The notes: generated by a model from the sequence alone, not told the origin. DNA of 64,000 nt from Rufibacter immobilis (GCF_003721565.1 NZ_RJJE01000004.1:1-64000); one strand, 5' to 3'; numbered from the stretch's first letter, positions 31,945 to 41,701 are shown. A program made the numbers and translations.

Positions 31945-32560
31945 GCCTAATTGGAAAGGGCGCTTTTGCATTCGCAAATTTTTTCAAACCTTTTTCCCCC
32001 GACCGCCCAATTCTTTGCAAATGGTGGGTTCGCTTTTTCTGCGAACGCTCCATTTGCTTTTTTCTTCCTTTCCCGAAGTGGGGGAGGGGCGCGTGGTATG
32101 CGGCGGGATGCGGGTCCATGGAGTAAAACGGAATGGTTCCGCATTCCGCCGCATACGGCGTACCCGGCTTCCTAAATAGCCCCCTTCCGGCCTTAGCCGG
32201 TGTACCATCCGTATGGTGGGTTCGCCTTTTTTGCGAACCGGCCATACTCCATTTCCGAGGCTCCTGAATATAGGGTAGGGGAGTATGGTATAAGTTAGGG
32301 CTGGAGGTGAAGGGCAACTGAGCCAGCAGCCCTAACTTATACCATACTCCCCGGTTCTCCAGAAAAACCCGCGTTAGGGATACCGGCCACTTGTCCGCAT
32401 AAAACTGGATTTTCAGCCAGTTTTATAGGTGGCCGCCGTAGGGGAGTAGCCCGGCCGCCAGGCAACGCCCAAGCTATTGATTAATCTTTTACTCATGCTG
32501 CCACGACTGGCAAATTTTTTAAAGGGCGGTAGGGGAAAAGGTAATTATGGAATTTTATCC
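31945..32560. repeat. Hairpin-dense non-coding region
   Basis: At least six inverted repeats in about 480 bp: 32018-32056 (CAAATGG...CCATTTG with inner GTTCGC/GCGAAC); 32096-32113 with 32139-32156 (17 of 18 bp); CCGGC/GCCGG 32187-32200; 32211-32247 (GTATGG...CCATAC with inner GGTTCGC/GCGAACC, same plan as the first); 32278-32303 with 32327-32352 (perfect 26 bp, 23-nt loop); ATAAAACTGG/CCAGTTTTAT 32399-32426 nested in GGCCAC/GTGGCC (32385-32434). It is GC-richer than its surroundings. Open frames here are by-products of the repeats. A single-strand origin, oriT or ssDNA promoter is possible. The rest, 32435-32654, shows nothing. Confidence 0.7.
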
Positions 32561-32654
32561 TCTATCTTGATAAACCTAAATAAAAAGCCACTTTTAATTT
32601 GAATAACATGGTCTTGCCTTATTTGATACGGCTTAATAAATCTAACCAGGTTTA

Positions 32655-34619
32655 CTACCTCGTTATTTCTTGCTGAGAGAGCCTATGGTTCTCAACTTTT
32701 CCCGCTATCTCCCGTCTTTCGGCACGGTCTGAATGATGCTCAACCACATCATTCCCTTTTTGGTTACCTATTGCGTCCAGAGTCTTGGATATCCTGCCTA
32801 TTTCCGGGTCATCCGTCCGGTAGGCAACTTTCATTTCTGAGTGCCTTAAACCGTTAGTGGATGTACTTTGAATATCGCCCACTTTTGCTCCACTCCGTTC
32901 CACCGTATCTTTCACAGCTTCTGCCTGGCCTCTCGCACCCGTCCCCTTATATCTTTCCTCCACTTTAATAATTAACTCCTTTTCAGAACCCTGCCCATCC
33001 AGTTGCTCCGTGGCCGGTTGCCGCTGGCCAGCATCATTTTTGGCAGAGACCGCACTTGATGTTGCCAGAGTTGCTTTATCCTGATGGCCTTCTTTATGCT
33101 GCCGTCTCTCCACGGTGTCGTTAGGATGCTGCACTTGCAAGAGGTGCTGGGCTTGTTCCAGGCGTTGGGCTTCCGCTCGGAGCTGTTCTTTCTGTAGCCG
33201 CTGCGCTTCACGCTCCCGCTCATCTTGCGTGGCCTGTGCCTGGATTTGTGAAGTGCTTAATCCCTGGCTGACTAACTCCAAATCACGGCTATAATCTTTT
33301 GCGATTGGATATTCCACCCGGATGAAATTTACCGGGTGCCGTTCCTGCTCAGGGCGCAACTGCTCCCGTTGCCGGTAGAGTTCCTGGCTGATTACTTCCA
33401 ATTGGGCGGTATCGGCCTTGGCTACGCTAAGTTTTATAACCGTGTCCTTGTCGGTAGAGCGTTGCACCTTCATTTCAATACTCGGCTCTTCCTGTACCGA
33501 ATTGATACGCTCCACCTGACCAGTTAAATATTTTACGCGCTCGGCCCCCTCCTGGCTGTTTTCATGATGGTACTCCACCCGCAAATTGGCATGGTACCTC
33601 CCGGCGGTTGCGTGCCATTGCACCGGGCGGCTGGCCTCACTGTAAGCCTCCTGGTTGGCCAATTCCTTAAATGGCCGGGCAGGCTGTAAATCATTCAGGT
33701 AATTAATATTGAACCTTCTTCCTCCCGCATCCCTATCATCGGCCAGTATTAACTCCTGGGGGTTTTGCTTATCTATGACCCGTTGGATTAATGCCGTCTG
33801 CCTTTCGGTTACAGTTCCAGCAGTGGCAATGTACATGGTGTTCTTACCGTCATTCTTTAGTTGGTGATAACTCATGGAATCAATGGCGCTTTCATTCAAA
33901 ACCAGCCTTTCAATAGAAGTTCCTTTGCCTTGGGTGGGGTGGGAAACCCAAATACCGTCCTTGGGCAGCTCCAGTAGATTTTTATAGCCGGTGTTCTTCT
34001 GCTCCACACTGGCCAGTCCATGCTCATTGTAAAGGGGAAAGGCAGTATTCCGGAACCCATGTTCGTTTTTCTCAGTGGTGAATATACGCCCTTGAAAGGC
34101 TGGGCTGTCAATAGTTTCATCTGAGAGAGAGCGGCTATAGAGGTAAGCCCGGTCAGTTAACTCTCTTTTTACGCCTAATACCTCCGAAATCAGTCTGGTT
34201 CTTTTTTCTTCTTCTGTTTCCGTTTCAGTGGCTGTTTCACCATGCTCTTTAGGTTTCCCTACCGGCAATCCGTCCAGTCGAGCTGGGGCCTCCGCAAAGG
34301 TTCTTTGTGGCTCTGGGTACTCATTCAGGTACTCGCGTAGGTGTTGCCGTACTTCCCCCAGGTTTTTATTCTCCCTGGTTTTTACGAAATCAATGATGGT
34401 CCCTTTATCGCGGTCATCACCTGGATTGAAATATACCTGCTTTTCGTCCTTCCTGGTAACGATAATATGCTCCCCGCCGTTTTCCAAGTGCTGCCAATCC
34501 TCGCGTTTTCCCTGCGCCGTTATCTGATAGCCTTGCTTTTGGGCATATTCCACTAAGTCTATCCTTTCCTTAAACCGTTCTAGTTCCTGCGGGTCATTCT
34601 CCACAAATTTTCGTTCCAT
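32655..34619 (-). CDS. TOPRIM-domain plasmid primase-like protein
   Basis: A 654-residue protein. Residues about 1-105 resemble a primase N-terminal domain without the zinc Cys ('ERIDLVEYAQKQGYQ', 'VYFNPGDDRDKGTIIDFVKT'); about 140-235 carry a DUF3991-like part; about 235-315 form a TOPRIM domain with 'LVLNESAIDSMSYHQ' (catalytic Glu) and 'ELILADDRDAGGRRFN' (DxD). The last 300 residues are Gln/Glu/Arg-rich with duplicated segments ('HANLRVEYHHEN', 'NFIRVEYPIAKD'). It probably primes the incoming strand after conjugation. It is transcribed away from the tra operon. Confidence 0.78.
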   Translation of the reverse strand: MERKFVENDPQELERFKERIDLVEYAQKQGYQITAQGKREDWQHLENGGEHIIVTRKDEKQVYFNPGDDRDKGTIIDFVKTRENKNLGEVRQHLREYLNEYPEPQRTFAEAPARLDGLPVGKPKEHGETATETETEEEKRTRLISEVLGVKRELTDRAYLYSRSLSDETIDSPAFQGRIFTTEKNEHGFRNTAFPLYNEHGLASVEQKNTGYKNLLELPKDGIWVSHPTQGKGTSIERLVLNESAIDSMSYHQLKNDGKNTMYIATAGTVTERQTALIQRVIDKQNPQELILADDRDAGGRRFNINYLNDLQPARPFKELANQEAYSEASRPVQWHATAGRYHANLRVEYHHENSQEGAERVKYLTGQVERINSVQEEPSIEMKVQRSTDKDTVIKLSVAKADTAQLEVISQELYRQREQLRPEQERHPVNFIRVEYPIAKDYSRDLELVSQGLSTSQIQAQATQDEREREAQRLQKEQLRAEAQRLEQAQHLLQVQHPNDTVERRQHKEGHQDKATLATSSAVSAKNDAGQRQPATEQLDGQGSEKELIIKVEERYKGTGARGQAEAVKDTVERSGAKVGDIQSTSTNGLRHSEMKVAYRTDDPEIGRISKTLDAIGNQKGNDVVEHHSDRAERREIAGKVENHRLSQQEITR

Positions 34620-34704
34620 GCTTGTTTGAGCTTTTGATAATCCATAAAATACAAATAGCGGGTAAACCCGCTACATTTTCCAATATGAATACCCTTCCCA
34701 GGCT

Positions 34705-35082
34705 TTAGTGGGGTGGGGACTTAGCCAAGCTATCAATATAGGCAAGCTGCTCTTTAAACTTCCCTAGTTCCTCCTTGCCTGGAAAGAGAAAAAGATAACG
34801 GTCTTCTTCACCGGTGGATAATGGGTTCCGGGAAGCAGTAGTTTCAAATGACAGAGCGGCCAAAATTCTTTGTAAAAGAAGGTGTTCCTTCCTTTTCAGG
34901 GTACTGTTCTTAAGATTTACGACGGTGGTATAGGGAAATAAATATTGCTTACAGAAAGCCTTTACCTGGCCGTGCCCTAATAGTTTTAACCGGTATTGAA
35001 TATAGCGTAGCACATCTGCATATAACACAAATAGGCTAGGGTCCGGAAATCCTAAAGGTTGAACGGAGGCGGTTGTAGGCAT
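34705..35082 (-). CDS. Unknown 125-residue protein
   Basis: Not recognised. Mostly helical, with 'DPSLFVLYADVLRYIQYRLK' and a basic middle 'KQYLFPYTTVVNLKNSTLKR' that could be a helix-turn-helix (the VKAFCKQYLFPYTTVVNLK stretch has the right spacing). No signal peptide or membrane segment. It precedes the primase by 85 bp on the same strand and is probably co-transcribed with it. Confidence 0.55.
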   Translation of the reverse strand: MPTTASVQPLGFPDPSLFVLYADVLRYIQYRLKLLGHGQVKAFCKQYLFPYTTVVNLKNSTLKRKEHLLLQRILAALSFETTASRNPLSTGEEDRYLFLFPGKEELGKFKEQLAYIDSLAKSPPH

Positions 35083-35375
35083 CGTTAAGAACTTTTTCCA
35101 ATTGTTAACCTACAGACCTTATTCGGCTGCATCAATTAGCAATTGCATTCTATGAATATTTGCCTACAATATATAATTATATTTTTTAAAAACTAAATAA
35201 TTGCCTCAAAATCACGCCCTTATAATTAAACTAAACTATTGAATAACTATAGACCAATTAACGTATAACATTTTCGATGGTTTCCTACCTTATATAATAA
35301 AAATTATAACTTCTTACTAACTTTTGAATACTATCTGTATAACTCCCGAATTATTTTCCCGTTAAAGGGAGAAAT
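35083..35375. other. AT-rich gap between divergent primase and tra operons
   Basis: About 290 bp with no gene, probably carrying divergent promoters. GCAATTGC (35139-35146) is another CAATTG palindrome. TAACTTTTG (35318-35326), 50 bp before the next ATG, resembles the -7 box with one extra T and may start the tra operon. Confidence 0.35.
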
Positions 35376-36062
35376 ATGCCGCAGGGAACCTACATTATTG
35401 GTTTAGTGCTAATTCCAATTTCCCTATTGGTGGCCTTGCTCTGGTGGCGATTTTATGGGCCCGGCAAAGATGCACAGAAGGCAAAAGGGAAATCAAAATC
35501 AGGAAATTATAGGTCACTGAGAACTTATAAATACGAAATCCGGGATTTTGTAACAACGTTTGATGAATACCTTGAAGATGGCCCCGAATCTACGGGCACC
35601 TTACTGGAAGATTTATTTAGTGAGGAAGAACAGCTAGACGATATAAGCACGGCGGGAACGCCTATTGATTACGAAGATAGCCGTGATACAATTTACGCCG
35701 ATTCCGGAAATAGTCCGAACGCGACCACGGCACATACTGACTCTGTTACGGCTGGCGATAAGGAGGACCCCTCAGTGCCTGGTGTTAGGAATACCATTAC
35801 CCCAGACGTATTTCCGGAGATTGGGCAAGACGATAGTCCTGCCCAATCTCTTTACTACAACCCCCTTACAGCACCAGCACCAACTGACAACGATAAAAAG
35901 AACAGGGAAGCCGAAATCGCCTTGAAAAGGCGGAGGAGGGCGGAATTGAAAAACAACACATCTGCTGCTCAATCCGGCTTCAACGCATTGTTTTCACCGG
36001 ATTCACCTGTTAAAAATGCAGTAGCCAGAAAAACTGCTGACAGTGAAAAAATTGACAACTAG
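35376..36062 (+). CDS. Membrane-anchored acidic protein heading the T4SS operon
   Basis: A 228-residue protein with one N-terminal membrane segment (about 6-27, 'YIIGLVLIPISLLVALLWWR'), a basic stop-transfer stretch and a long acidic, Ser/Thr/Asp-rich, probably disordered cytoplasmic region, with a basic block 'LKRRRRAELKN' near the C-terminus. I do not recognise it. As the first gene before traE-like it may be a T4SS-associated or regulatory component. Confidence 0.6.
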   Translation: MPQGTYIIGLVLIPISLLVALLWWRFYGPGKDAQKAKGKSKSGNYRSLRTYKYEIRDFVTTFDEYLEDGPESTGTLLEDLFSEEEQLDDISTAGTPIDYEDSRDTIYADSGNSPNATTAHTDSVTAGDKEDPSVPGVRNTITPDVFPEIGQDDSPAQSLYYNPLTAPAPTDNDKKNREAEIALKRRRRAELKNNTSAAQSGFNALFSPDSPVKNAVARKTADSEKIDN

Positions 36063-36074
36063 AGTCTTTTAGCG

Positions 36075-36200
36075 ATGGCCTTAGAACTCACACTTCCAAT
36101 TACTTATTCAGAAAGTCTCCCTTTCGCCCGCTTTGGTATTCCAAAGTTTATGGAAACGGCTTACCCAGGGATTAAGCACCCCTTTTCTATATCAAATTAA
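36075..36200 (+). CDS. Possible 41-residue small gene in the tra operon
   Basis: An ATG frame of 41 codons (MALELTLPITYSESLPFARF...), 12 bp after the preceding stop and 21 bp before the traE-like start. It has no membrane segment or named domain. The tight fit between two operon genes and amino-acid composition suggest it may be translated; it could equally be leader sequence. Confidence 0.3.
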   Translation: MALELTLPITYSESLPFARFGIPKFMETAYPGIKHPFSISN

Positions 36201-36221
36201 CTAAAACTAACTACTGAAAAA

Positions 36222-36626
36222 ATGTTTACTGAAACCTACAAAAGGAGTGCTGGCCTAGTGGCGCAAATCTCTAGTTCGATTCATTCGCTTCTGCTTACTG
36301 GCCGCCAATATGAGGCCTCTCCATGGGAGAAAAGGATGATGGCCACTGCTATGGGCCTAGCCCTGACGAACGGGGCAATGGCCCAGGGCGGCACCGCAGC
36401 TGCATTAGAAGGGGTTCAGGAAACCATCATCACCATTGTCCAGGTTATTTTCTCCATTATTCTGGTGATTGGATTAATCCGGGTCGTGATGAAATTCGTC
36501 AACGGGGCACCGGATGCACTTTCCTCCTTAGGATGGCTGGTCGGTGGGGTAATTCTTTGGTTTGGCTTCCAATTCTTCAAAGACGACTTGGTAGGAACAG
36601 TAGGCGGTGAAGGAGGCGTACGTTAA
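36222..36626 (+). CDS. traE: TraE-like (VirB2-type) small membrane protein
   Basis: A 134-residue protein with a long leader (to about residue 54, ending 'GAMAQ', a plausible signal-peptidase site), then two membrane helices ('IVQVIFSIILVIGLIRVVMK' and 'LGWLVGGVILWFGFQFF') separated by 'FVNGAPDALSS'. This two-helix plan with xxGxPxAxxxxxxW is that of the DUF4134/TraE proteins of Bacteroidota conjugation systems, the pilin (VirB2) equivalents. It is followed after 11 bp by the VirB3-like gene. Confidence 0.7.
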   Translation: MFTETYKRSAGLVAQISSSIHSLLLTGRQYEASPWEKRMMATAMGLALTNGAMAQGGTAAALEGVQETIITIVQVIFSIILVIGLIRVVMKFVNGAPDALSSLGWLVGGVILWFGFQFFKDDLVGTVGGEGGVR

Positions 36627-36637
36627 CCACCAGCTAT

Positions 36638-36967
36638 ATGCGCTCTTACAAAAGTATTGAAAAACCGGCTCAGGTTCTTGGAATGAACATCATGGACTTG
36701 GGCTTGGTGGTCGGCCTGTTCATCGGCTCGGTGCTACTGCTGGGGTTTCTGAACATGATGGTGCAAATCCCGCGCCTAGTCTATTTGGCGGTTTTCCTAT
36801 TGGAAGTAGGATTAATTCTGGTGATGCGTTTTTTAACGAAGACCCATCCTCCCGGCTTCCTGATAGGTTGGCTTTCTTTTCAATTCGTGCAACCCCGGCG
36901 CATCGCCGTAGGCATTGTCCCCCCAGTGAAGAAAAAAGATGAAAAATCAAAAAACGGTTCCATTTAA
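36638..36967 (+). CDS. traF: TraF-like (VirB3-type) inner-membrane protein
   Basis: A 109-residue protein with two membrane helices (about 18-38 and 43-63) after an amphipathic start 'MRSYKSIEKPAQVLGMNIMD', and a basic C-terminal tail, matching DUF4133/TraF, the VirB3 equivalent. It overlaps the VirB4-like gene by 29 bp, so the two are translationally coupled, as VirB3 and VirB4 often are. Confidence 0.72.
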   Translation: MRSYKSIEKPAQVLGMNIMDLGLVVGLFIGSVLLLGFLNMMVQIPRLVYLAVFLLEVGLILVMRFLTKTHPPGFLIGWLSFQFVQPRRIAVGIVPPVKKKDEKSKNGSI

Positions 36968-39533
36968 TAACGTAATGCCGGTCCATTCCTTTGAGGATAA
37001 TAAAGTTATCTTCAAAGATGGGCGGGTAGCGGTAGGGTTCGTGGTCGAACCGGCTGAAATGGAAGCCTGGACCCAACAGGACTTTATCTCATTTAACAAT
37101 GCTTTGTTGGGGGTATTACGGCCTTTGCCAATCAATACGATTGTCCAGAAAACGGATATTTACTACGACCGCCCTTATCGGGAAGACAGGAAAGAACAGA
37201 CCTATTTCGAAGGGAGGATGAATAAGCATTTCTTTGAACGGTTGGTTCTTTTCCAAAAATCCTACCTATTCCTGAGCTTTGCCCCGGCGGAGGTGAAACC
37301 GATAAAAACCAATGCCCTCAATGCCTTAGTTTCCCGCATGGGGGAAACCCTGATTAAAAACCCGTTTGAGAACCTGCTCCATACTCTGGAAATCGCCGAG
37401 GCCGTTGCCCAGGAGTTTTCCACTGCGTTATCGGGAACGGGGGAGGTAGAGATTATGCGCATGGGCTCGGAGGAAATCAGCGACCTCTACCATCAATATT
37501 TTAACCTCAATTTTGACTTTGTGCCCCGGCGGCAGGAGCGTGAAATTCTGAACGAGTCAGGGACGCTGGCTGTGGGAGAGAACAAAGTGAACGTCATCTC
37601 CATGATAGGGCAGGGAAGTGAGCAACACCCTGCCGTCCGTAACAGCTATGGGGTAACTGCCCCGATGCTCTACCCGCTTACCAACGCACTACAGTTCCCG
37701 CATATCCTGACACAGGCCTTTGTCGTGCAGGATACCAGGGCCGCACTTTCCACCTTGGACACAGACCGGAAACTGAATAATTCGTTGTCGAGGCTCGCCA
37801 CGCAGGACAACCAGCTGCGGGCAATTGAAATAGAGGAATTTACCGCCGAGGTAAGGGCAGAGAACAAGCAGATTATCGGCTTGCACCTGTCTGTACTGCT
37901 GTGGGAAACAAATGACAACACCCGGAAAGAAAACATTGAGAAAACGATGGCCGCCTTCCGATACATATTCGGAACGGAAAGCGTGGTGGAATCGCACCTG
38001 TCCTTACCTCTGTATTTCGGCCTGTTACCGGGAAATACCTATCAGGTACCGGACAGGTGGCTGACCACTACTTCCGACCGCGGTGTATGCTACATGCAGT
38101 GGACGGCAACCTATAAAAATGACAACGTAGGGGAATATTTCTGCGACCGCAACCGAAACCTGTTGCAGGTAAACTTATTCAATACCGACCTGGACAATCA
38201 GAATGCCATTGTCATTGGGCCCTCCGGTTCCGGTAAAAGCTATACGTTCGGCTACATTGTCGTGCAGCGCCATGAGCGCAAGGCGCGGCAAATCCTGATT
38301 GATATCGGCGGTACTTACCGTAACGTGGTGCAGTCGCTGAACGGGGTGGATTTCGAGAACACGTACTTTGAATATGACCCGGAGAACCCGATAGAATTCA
38401 ACCCGTTCCTGGTCCCCCGCTCCCCCGATGGAAGGAAGTGGGTCTATAATGACGAAAAGATAAATTTCCATTTGGCCCTACTGGCGGTTCTGTGGAAAGG
38501 CGGGGCGGACAGTGCGCCGCTCAACAAGTCCGAAAGGGCGATTCTAAGCCGCTTTCTGATTCAATACTACACGTACCTGAATGAGGAAGGAAATGCTGGG
38601 CAAACCGACGAGGAAATGCCTGGTATGGCAAGCTTTGTGCGCTTTGTACGCAGGTTTGACAGGGATATGCAGGCTACCCCTGCCACAGCGGACGGTAGGG
38701 AGGAAATGCGCAGCCAGTACAAAAAGGACATGAATTACTTCGATATTCACCAATTCTTCCTAGTGTTGGCGCAATTCACTGAAGGAGGCCGCTACGAGAA
38801 AGTTCTGAATGCCCAGCAGGACGTGGAGCTGTCAGAGCACCGGCTTATTTGCTTTGACCTGGCTAAAGTCAAAGCGGACCCGGATTTATATCCGGTCGTA
38901 GCCATGCTCATTACCGAGCTCTCTCTGGACCTGTTCCGCAAATTCCCGGACGACATCAAATACATTGCCCTGGACGAAGCCTGGGCAATGCTTTCCGGCG
39001 GCGTGATGGAAGACTTCATTGTTTCCATGTACCGCACCATCCGGAAAACCAACGGCTCGATTACCATTATCACGCAAGGGATTCAGGAAATCGTTGAAAG
39101 CAGAATAGGCTATGCGCTAATTAATAACAGCTCCACCAAAATTATCCTGCGGCACTCGAATCCGGACTCCCTGGCGAAACTGCAAACCCCGCTGGGCTTC
39201 ACCAACCACGAAATGGATTTAATTAAATCCGTCCGTTCTACAGCCGATTTCAGGGAGTTCTTTATCAAGCAAGGCACCAAGGGGAAAGTATATATTCTGG
39301 AGGCTGCCTCGGAACTGGGTGCCATCCTAAGTTCCAAACCCGTGGAGCGTAATCACTTGAATCGCTTGGTGAAACGGTACCAGCAACAGCACAGGCGGTT
39401 TGCAATTGATAAAAACGGCAAGGTGAAAATGGAAAATGGCTACCCTGTTTTTGAGACCTTCACTGAACAGCGATTGGATTATGCGGTGGAGCAATTCACC
39501 GAAGATAAGAGAGCGGGCTTATTAGGTAAATGA
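36939..39533 (+). CDS. traG: TraG-like conjugation ATPase (VirB4 type)
   Basis: An 864-residue ATPase that powers the T4SS. Walker A 'GPSGSGKS' (427-434), 'QILIDIGGTYRNVVQSLNG' after it, and Walker B 'DIKYIALDEAWAML' (about 670-684) are intact; the N-terminal half is the VirB4 CagE_TrbE-like domain. Length agrees with TraG of Bacteroidota transposons. It overlaps the VirB3-like gene and is separated by 1 bp from the VirB6-like gene. Confidence 0.9.
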   Translation: MKNQKTVPFNNVMPVHSFEDNKVIFKDGRVAVGFVVEPAEMEAWTQQDFISFNNALLGVLRPLPINTIVQKTDIYYDRPYREDRKEQTYFEGRMNKHFFERLVLFQKSYLFLSFAPAEVKPIKTNALNALVSRMGETLIKNPFENLLHTLEIAEAVAQEFSTALSGTGEVEIMRMGSEEISDLYHQYFNLNFDFVPRRQEREILNESGTLAVGENKVNVISMIGQGSEQHPAVRNSYGVTAPMLYPLTNALQFPHILTQAFVVQDTRAALSTLDTDRKLNNSLSRLATQDNQLRAIEIEEFTAEVRAENKQIIGLHLSVLLWETNDNTRKENIEKTMAAFRYIFGTESVVESHLSLPLYFGLLPGNTYQVPDRWLTTTSDRGVCYMQWTATYKNDNVGEYFCDRNRNLLQVNLFNTDLDNQNAIVIGPSGSGKSYTFGYIVVQRHERKARQILIDIGGTYRNVVQSLNGVDFENTYFEYDPENPIEFNPFLVPRSPDGRKWVYNDEKINFHLALLAVLWKGGADSAPLNKSERAILSRFLIQYYTYLNEEGNAGQTDEEMPGMASFVRFVRRFDRDMQATPATADGREEMRSQYKKDMNYFDIHQFFLVLAQFTEGGRYEKVLNAQQDVELSEHRLICFDLAKVKADPDLYPVVAMLITELSLDLFRKFPDDIKYIALDEAWAMLSGGVMEDFIVSMYRTIRKTNGSITIITQGIQEIVESRIGYALINNSSTKIILRHSNPDSLAKLQTPLGFTNHEMDLIKSVRSTADFREFFIKQGTKGKVYILEAASELGAILSSKPVERNHLNRLVKRYQQQHRRFAIDKNGKVKMENGYPVFETFTEQRLDYAVEQFTEDKRAGLLGK

Positions 39534-39534
39534 T

Positions 39535-40884
39535 ATGGAAGCAGCATTACTCTTTGTAGCCCACGGAATTGATGACAGTTTCCTAAGGGCCTGCGACCGT
39601 TCACTTGAAACTGTCCTGGATGTGTGCCGGTTCATTACGCCTACGTTTATGAGCATTGCCCTGATAATCTCCATTGGACGGGGATACCTATCTGGGAATG
39701 GCTTGCAGATTGACTTTTCACCCATTATCAAGGCATTGGCCTTATTCCTGGTGCTTTTCTTTTACCAGGACCTGATGAATGTCCTGGGGGCTGGCATCAA
39801 AGGCGTAACGCAGCTATTCGATGGTTCGGGCAATGTAGGCGAAGCCCTACAGAAGCTTACAACCCCACCAGGTATCGCCGCCGCCGCGCAATCGGATAAT
39901 GTGGCGCAGGCAGACGTGGTAGAGCAGGGCGGGGCCTGGTATTCTAAAATCTATAACAGCATCGCCAACTTCTCCCTTATGAACCTGATTACCCAGTTCT
40001 TTACTACGACTACGGTAATGCTGGTAAGGCAAATAGTGCTGTTTATCCGGCAATTCGTGTTAGGCTTTCTGTATGTAATCGGCCCCATTGCCATCTGCCT
40101 TTCCGTTATCCCCGCTTTTTCCGGGCTGGCTGGGAAATGGATGCAAAACTTCATCGCGGTACAGTTCTGGGCCTTGACCATGAATTTACTTGATTTGATT
40201 TATTCCAATTTTGCCGACCAGAATACTGCCGTGGGAGGTGTCTTTGGCGGTTTGGTCACGCCGGGGCAGAGTTTCAATGACGTGCAATTCCTGCTGATGT
40301 CGGTCGCTTTCATCATTCTTTACTGTATGGTGCCTACCCTTACGAGCTATTTTATCGGCTCCACCGCAGTACAGGGTTTTATGAGCGCGGCGGTAGGCGT
40401 TGCTGCCGGTGCGGCCAGCACGGCAGCGGGAGTCGTCGCACCCCCTGCTGCAGGTGGCGGGGTCTCCGGCGTGCTTGGCAGGGCAATGGGATTCAGTAAT
40501 TCTGGAGGCGGTGGCGGTAGTTCGGACAGTGGAAGCTTTAGAGGAGAGAACGGGTCTGGGTCTATTTTCTCCGGTGCGGCCCCGGCCATGGCCACTGGAG
40601 GCGGTGCTGCCACATCCGTTCGCTACAACGGCGGCATGGCGGCGGCGGCCCCAGCCATGGCATCGGGCGGATACGCTGGCGGCGCTGATACCCGAGGCAC
40701 TGCATATGATTCCGGCTCTAGTACCGATAGCACAGTGCCTTATGATGATAATGATGACGGTGCTTCTGCCCTCCCTTCCATGGGTTCATCGGGATTTATG
40801 CGCAACTCCATCAGGAGAAGGAGGGAAAACCGCAAACCCCCTGCCTGGGAAGAGGATGATTTAGATGACATATTCAATGATTAA
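39535..40884 (+). CDS. traJ: TraJ-like (VirB6-type) polytopic membrane protein
   Basis: A 449-residue protein with about six membrane helices in residues 20-300 ('ALALFLVLFFYQDLMNVLGA', 'IVLFIRQFVLGFLYVIGPIA', 'VQFLLMSVAFIILYCMVPTL'), the VirB6/TraJ plan. The C-terminal 150 residues are Gly/Ala/Ser-rich low complexity, then acidic. It forms part of the inner-membrane channel. It begins 1 bp after the VirB4-like stop. Confidence 0.78.
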   Translation: MEAALLFVAHGIDDSFLRACDRSLETVLDVCRFITPTFMSIALIISIGRGYLSGNGLQIDFSPIIKALALFLVLFFYQDLMNVLGAGIKGVTQLFDGSGNVGEALQKLTTPPGIAAAAQSDNVAQADVVEQGGAWYSKIYNSIANFSLMNLITQFFTTTTVMLVRQIVLFIRQFVLGFLYVIGPIAICLSVIPAFSGLAGKWMQNFIAVQFWALTMNLLDLIYSNFADQNTAVGGVFGGLVTPGQSFNDVQFLLMSVAFIILYCMVPTLTSYFIGSTAVQGFMSAAVGVAAGAASTAAGVVAPPAAGGGVSGVLGRAMGFSNSGGGGGSSDSGSFRGENGSGSIFSGAAPAMATGGGAATSVRYNGGMAAAAPAMASGGYAGGADTRGTAYDSGSSTDSTVPYDDNDDGASALPSMGSSGFMRNSIRRRRENRKPPAWEEDDLDDIFND

Positions 40885-40915
40885 AGATTGATTCAGGAAT
40901 TTAAAGCTAGAATGG

Positions 40916-41680
40916 ATGAGTAATATAAAAGATTTAAACACCTCTTTTAAAACCATGAGAACCATTTCACTGGCCTGTATTATTGGGTTCGTGGTAGTAG
41001 CGGTAAGCGCAGGATATGGGTTCTATAAGGTCACGCAGGATGCGGGGCGACGGGTGTATGTAGTGACCAATTCGGGCTCGGCAGCGGCTCTGGCAGTTCA
41101 GGAGGATACCCATACGCCGTTTGAAGCCCGGAACATGGTGAAAGGGTTTATGAAAACTATGTTTGGCCATGACCAATACACGTTCAAGCAGAACCTGGAT
41201 GCCGCTTTGCCTTTGATTGAAGGTTCCGGTGGCCGCAGGATATTCGAGAACTTCAACCGGGGGCAGGTGTTGCAAAATTATCAAAGATACTCTGCACGCT
41301 CGGTCCTGGACGTGGACAGCATCTATCTGGACATGAAAACCCGGCCCTATTCCGGCAGAGTCTACACCAAACAGCGCATTTTCATCGGAGACCAACAACG
41401 GCAGAGTCTGCCGATGGCGGCCAAATTCAACCTCGTGGAGACTGACCGCTCTGATGAGAACCCTTATGGGCTGCTGATTACCAACTTTGACTACATTGCC
41501 TATAACCCACCGGTCTCGCGGGAAGAAAAAGAATTTCTGCAGCAACAGGAAGCCGAACGGCAAAGAAGGCTACGGGATGCCGCCGCAGGGGCAGGCGTAG
41601 CACCCCCTCCCGGTTATTCTACGCCGGCTCCGGCGGACGGTTCTCCGGCTGCCCCTGGAGCTGTACCGCCCAGTCAATAA
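40916..41680 (+). CDS. traK: TraK-like (VirB8-type) protein
   Basis: A 254-residue protein with one N-terminal membrane helix (about 17-37) and a periplasmic domain ('FEARNMVKGFMKTMFGHDQY', 'YSGRVYTKQRIFIGDQQRQS', 'LLITNFDYIAYNPPVSREE'), the layout of Bacteroidota TraK, the VirB8 equivalent. The C-terminus is Ala/Pro/Gly-rich. It lies 31 bp after the VirB6-like gene. Confidence 0.82.
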   Translation: MSNIKDLNTSFKTMRTISLACIIGFVVVAVSAGYGFYKVTQDAGRRVYVVTNSGSAAALAVQEDTHTPFEARNMVKGFMKTMFGHDQYTFKQNLDAALPLIEGSGGRRIFENFNRGQVLQNYQRYSARSVLDVDSIYLDMKTRPYSGRVYTKQRIFIGDQQRQSLPMAAKFNLVETDRSDENPYGLLITNFDYIAYNPPVSREEKEFLQQQEAERQRRLRDAAAGAGVAPPPGYSTPAPADGSPAAPGAVPPSQ

Positions 41681-41701
41681 ACCTCAATAAAATGTAGTGT
41701 T

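Noticed and set aside
31931-32317. Several 65-128-codon open frames on both strands
   Set aside because: They lie in the hairpin region, overlap each other in all frames and encode mirror-like repeated Arg/Pro segments; the inverted repeats explain them.
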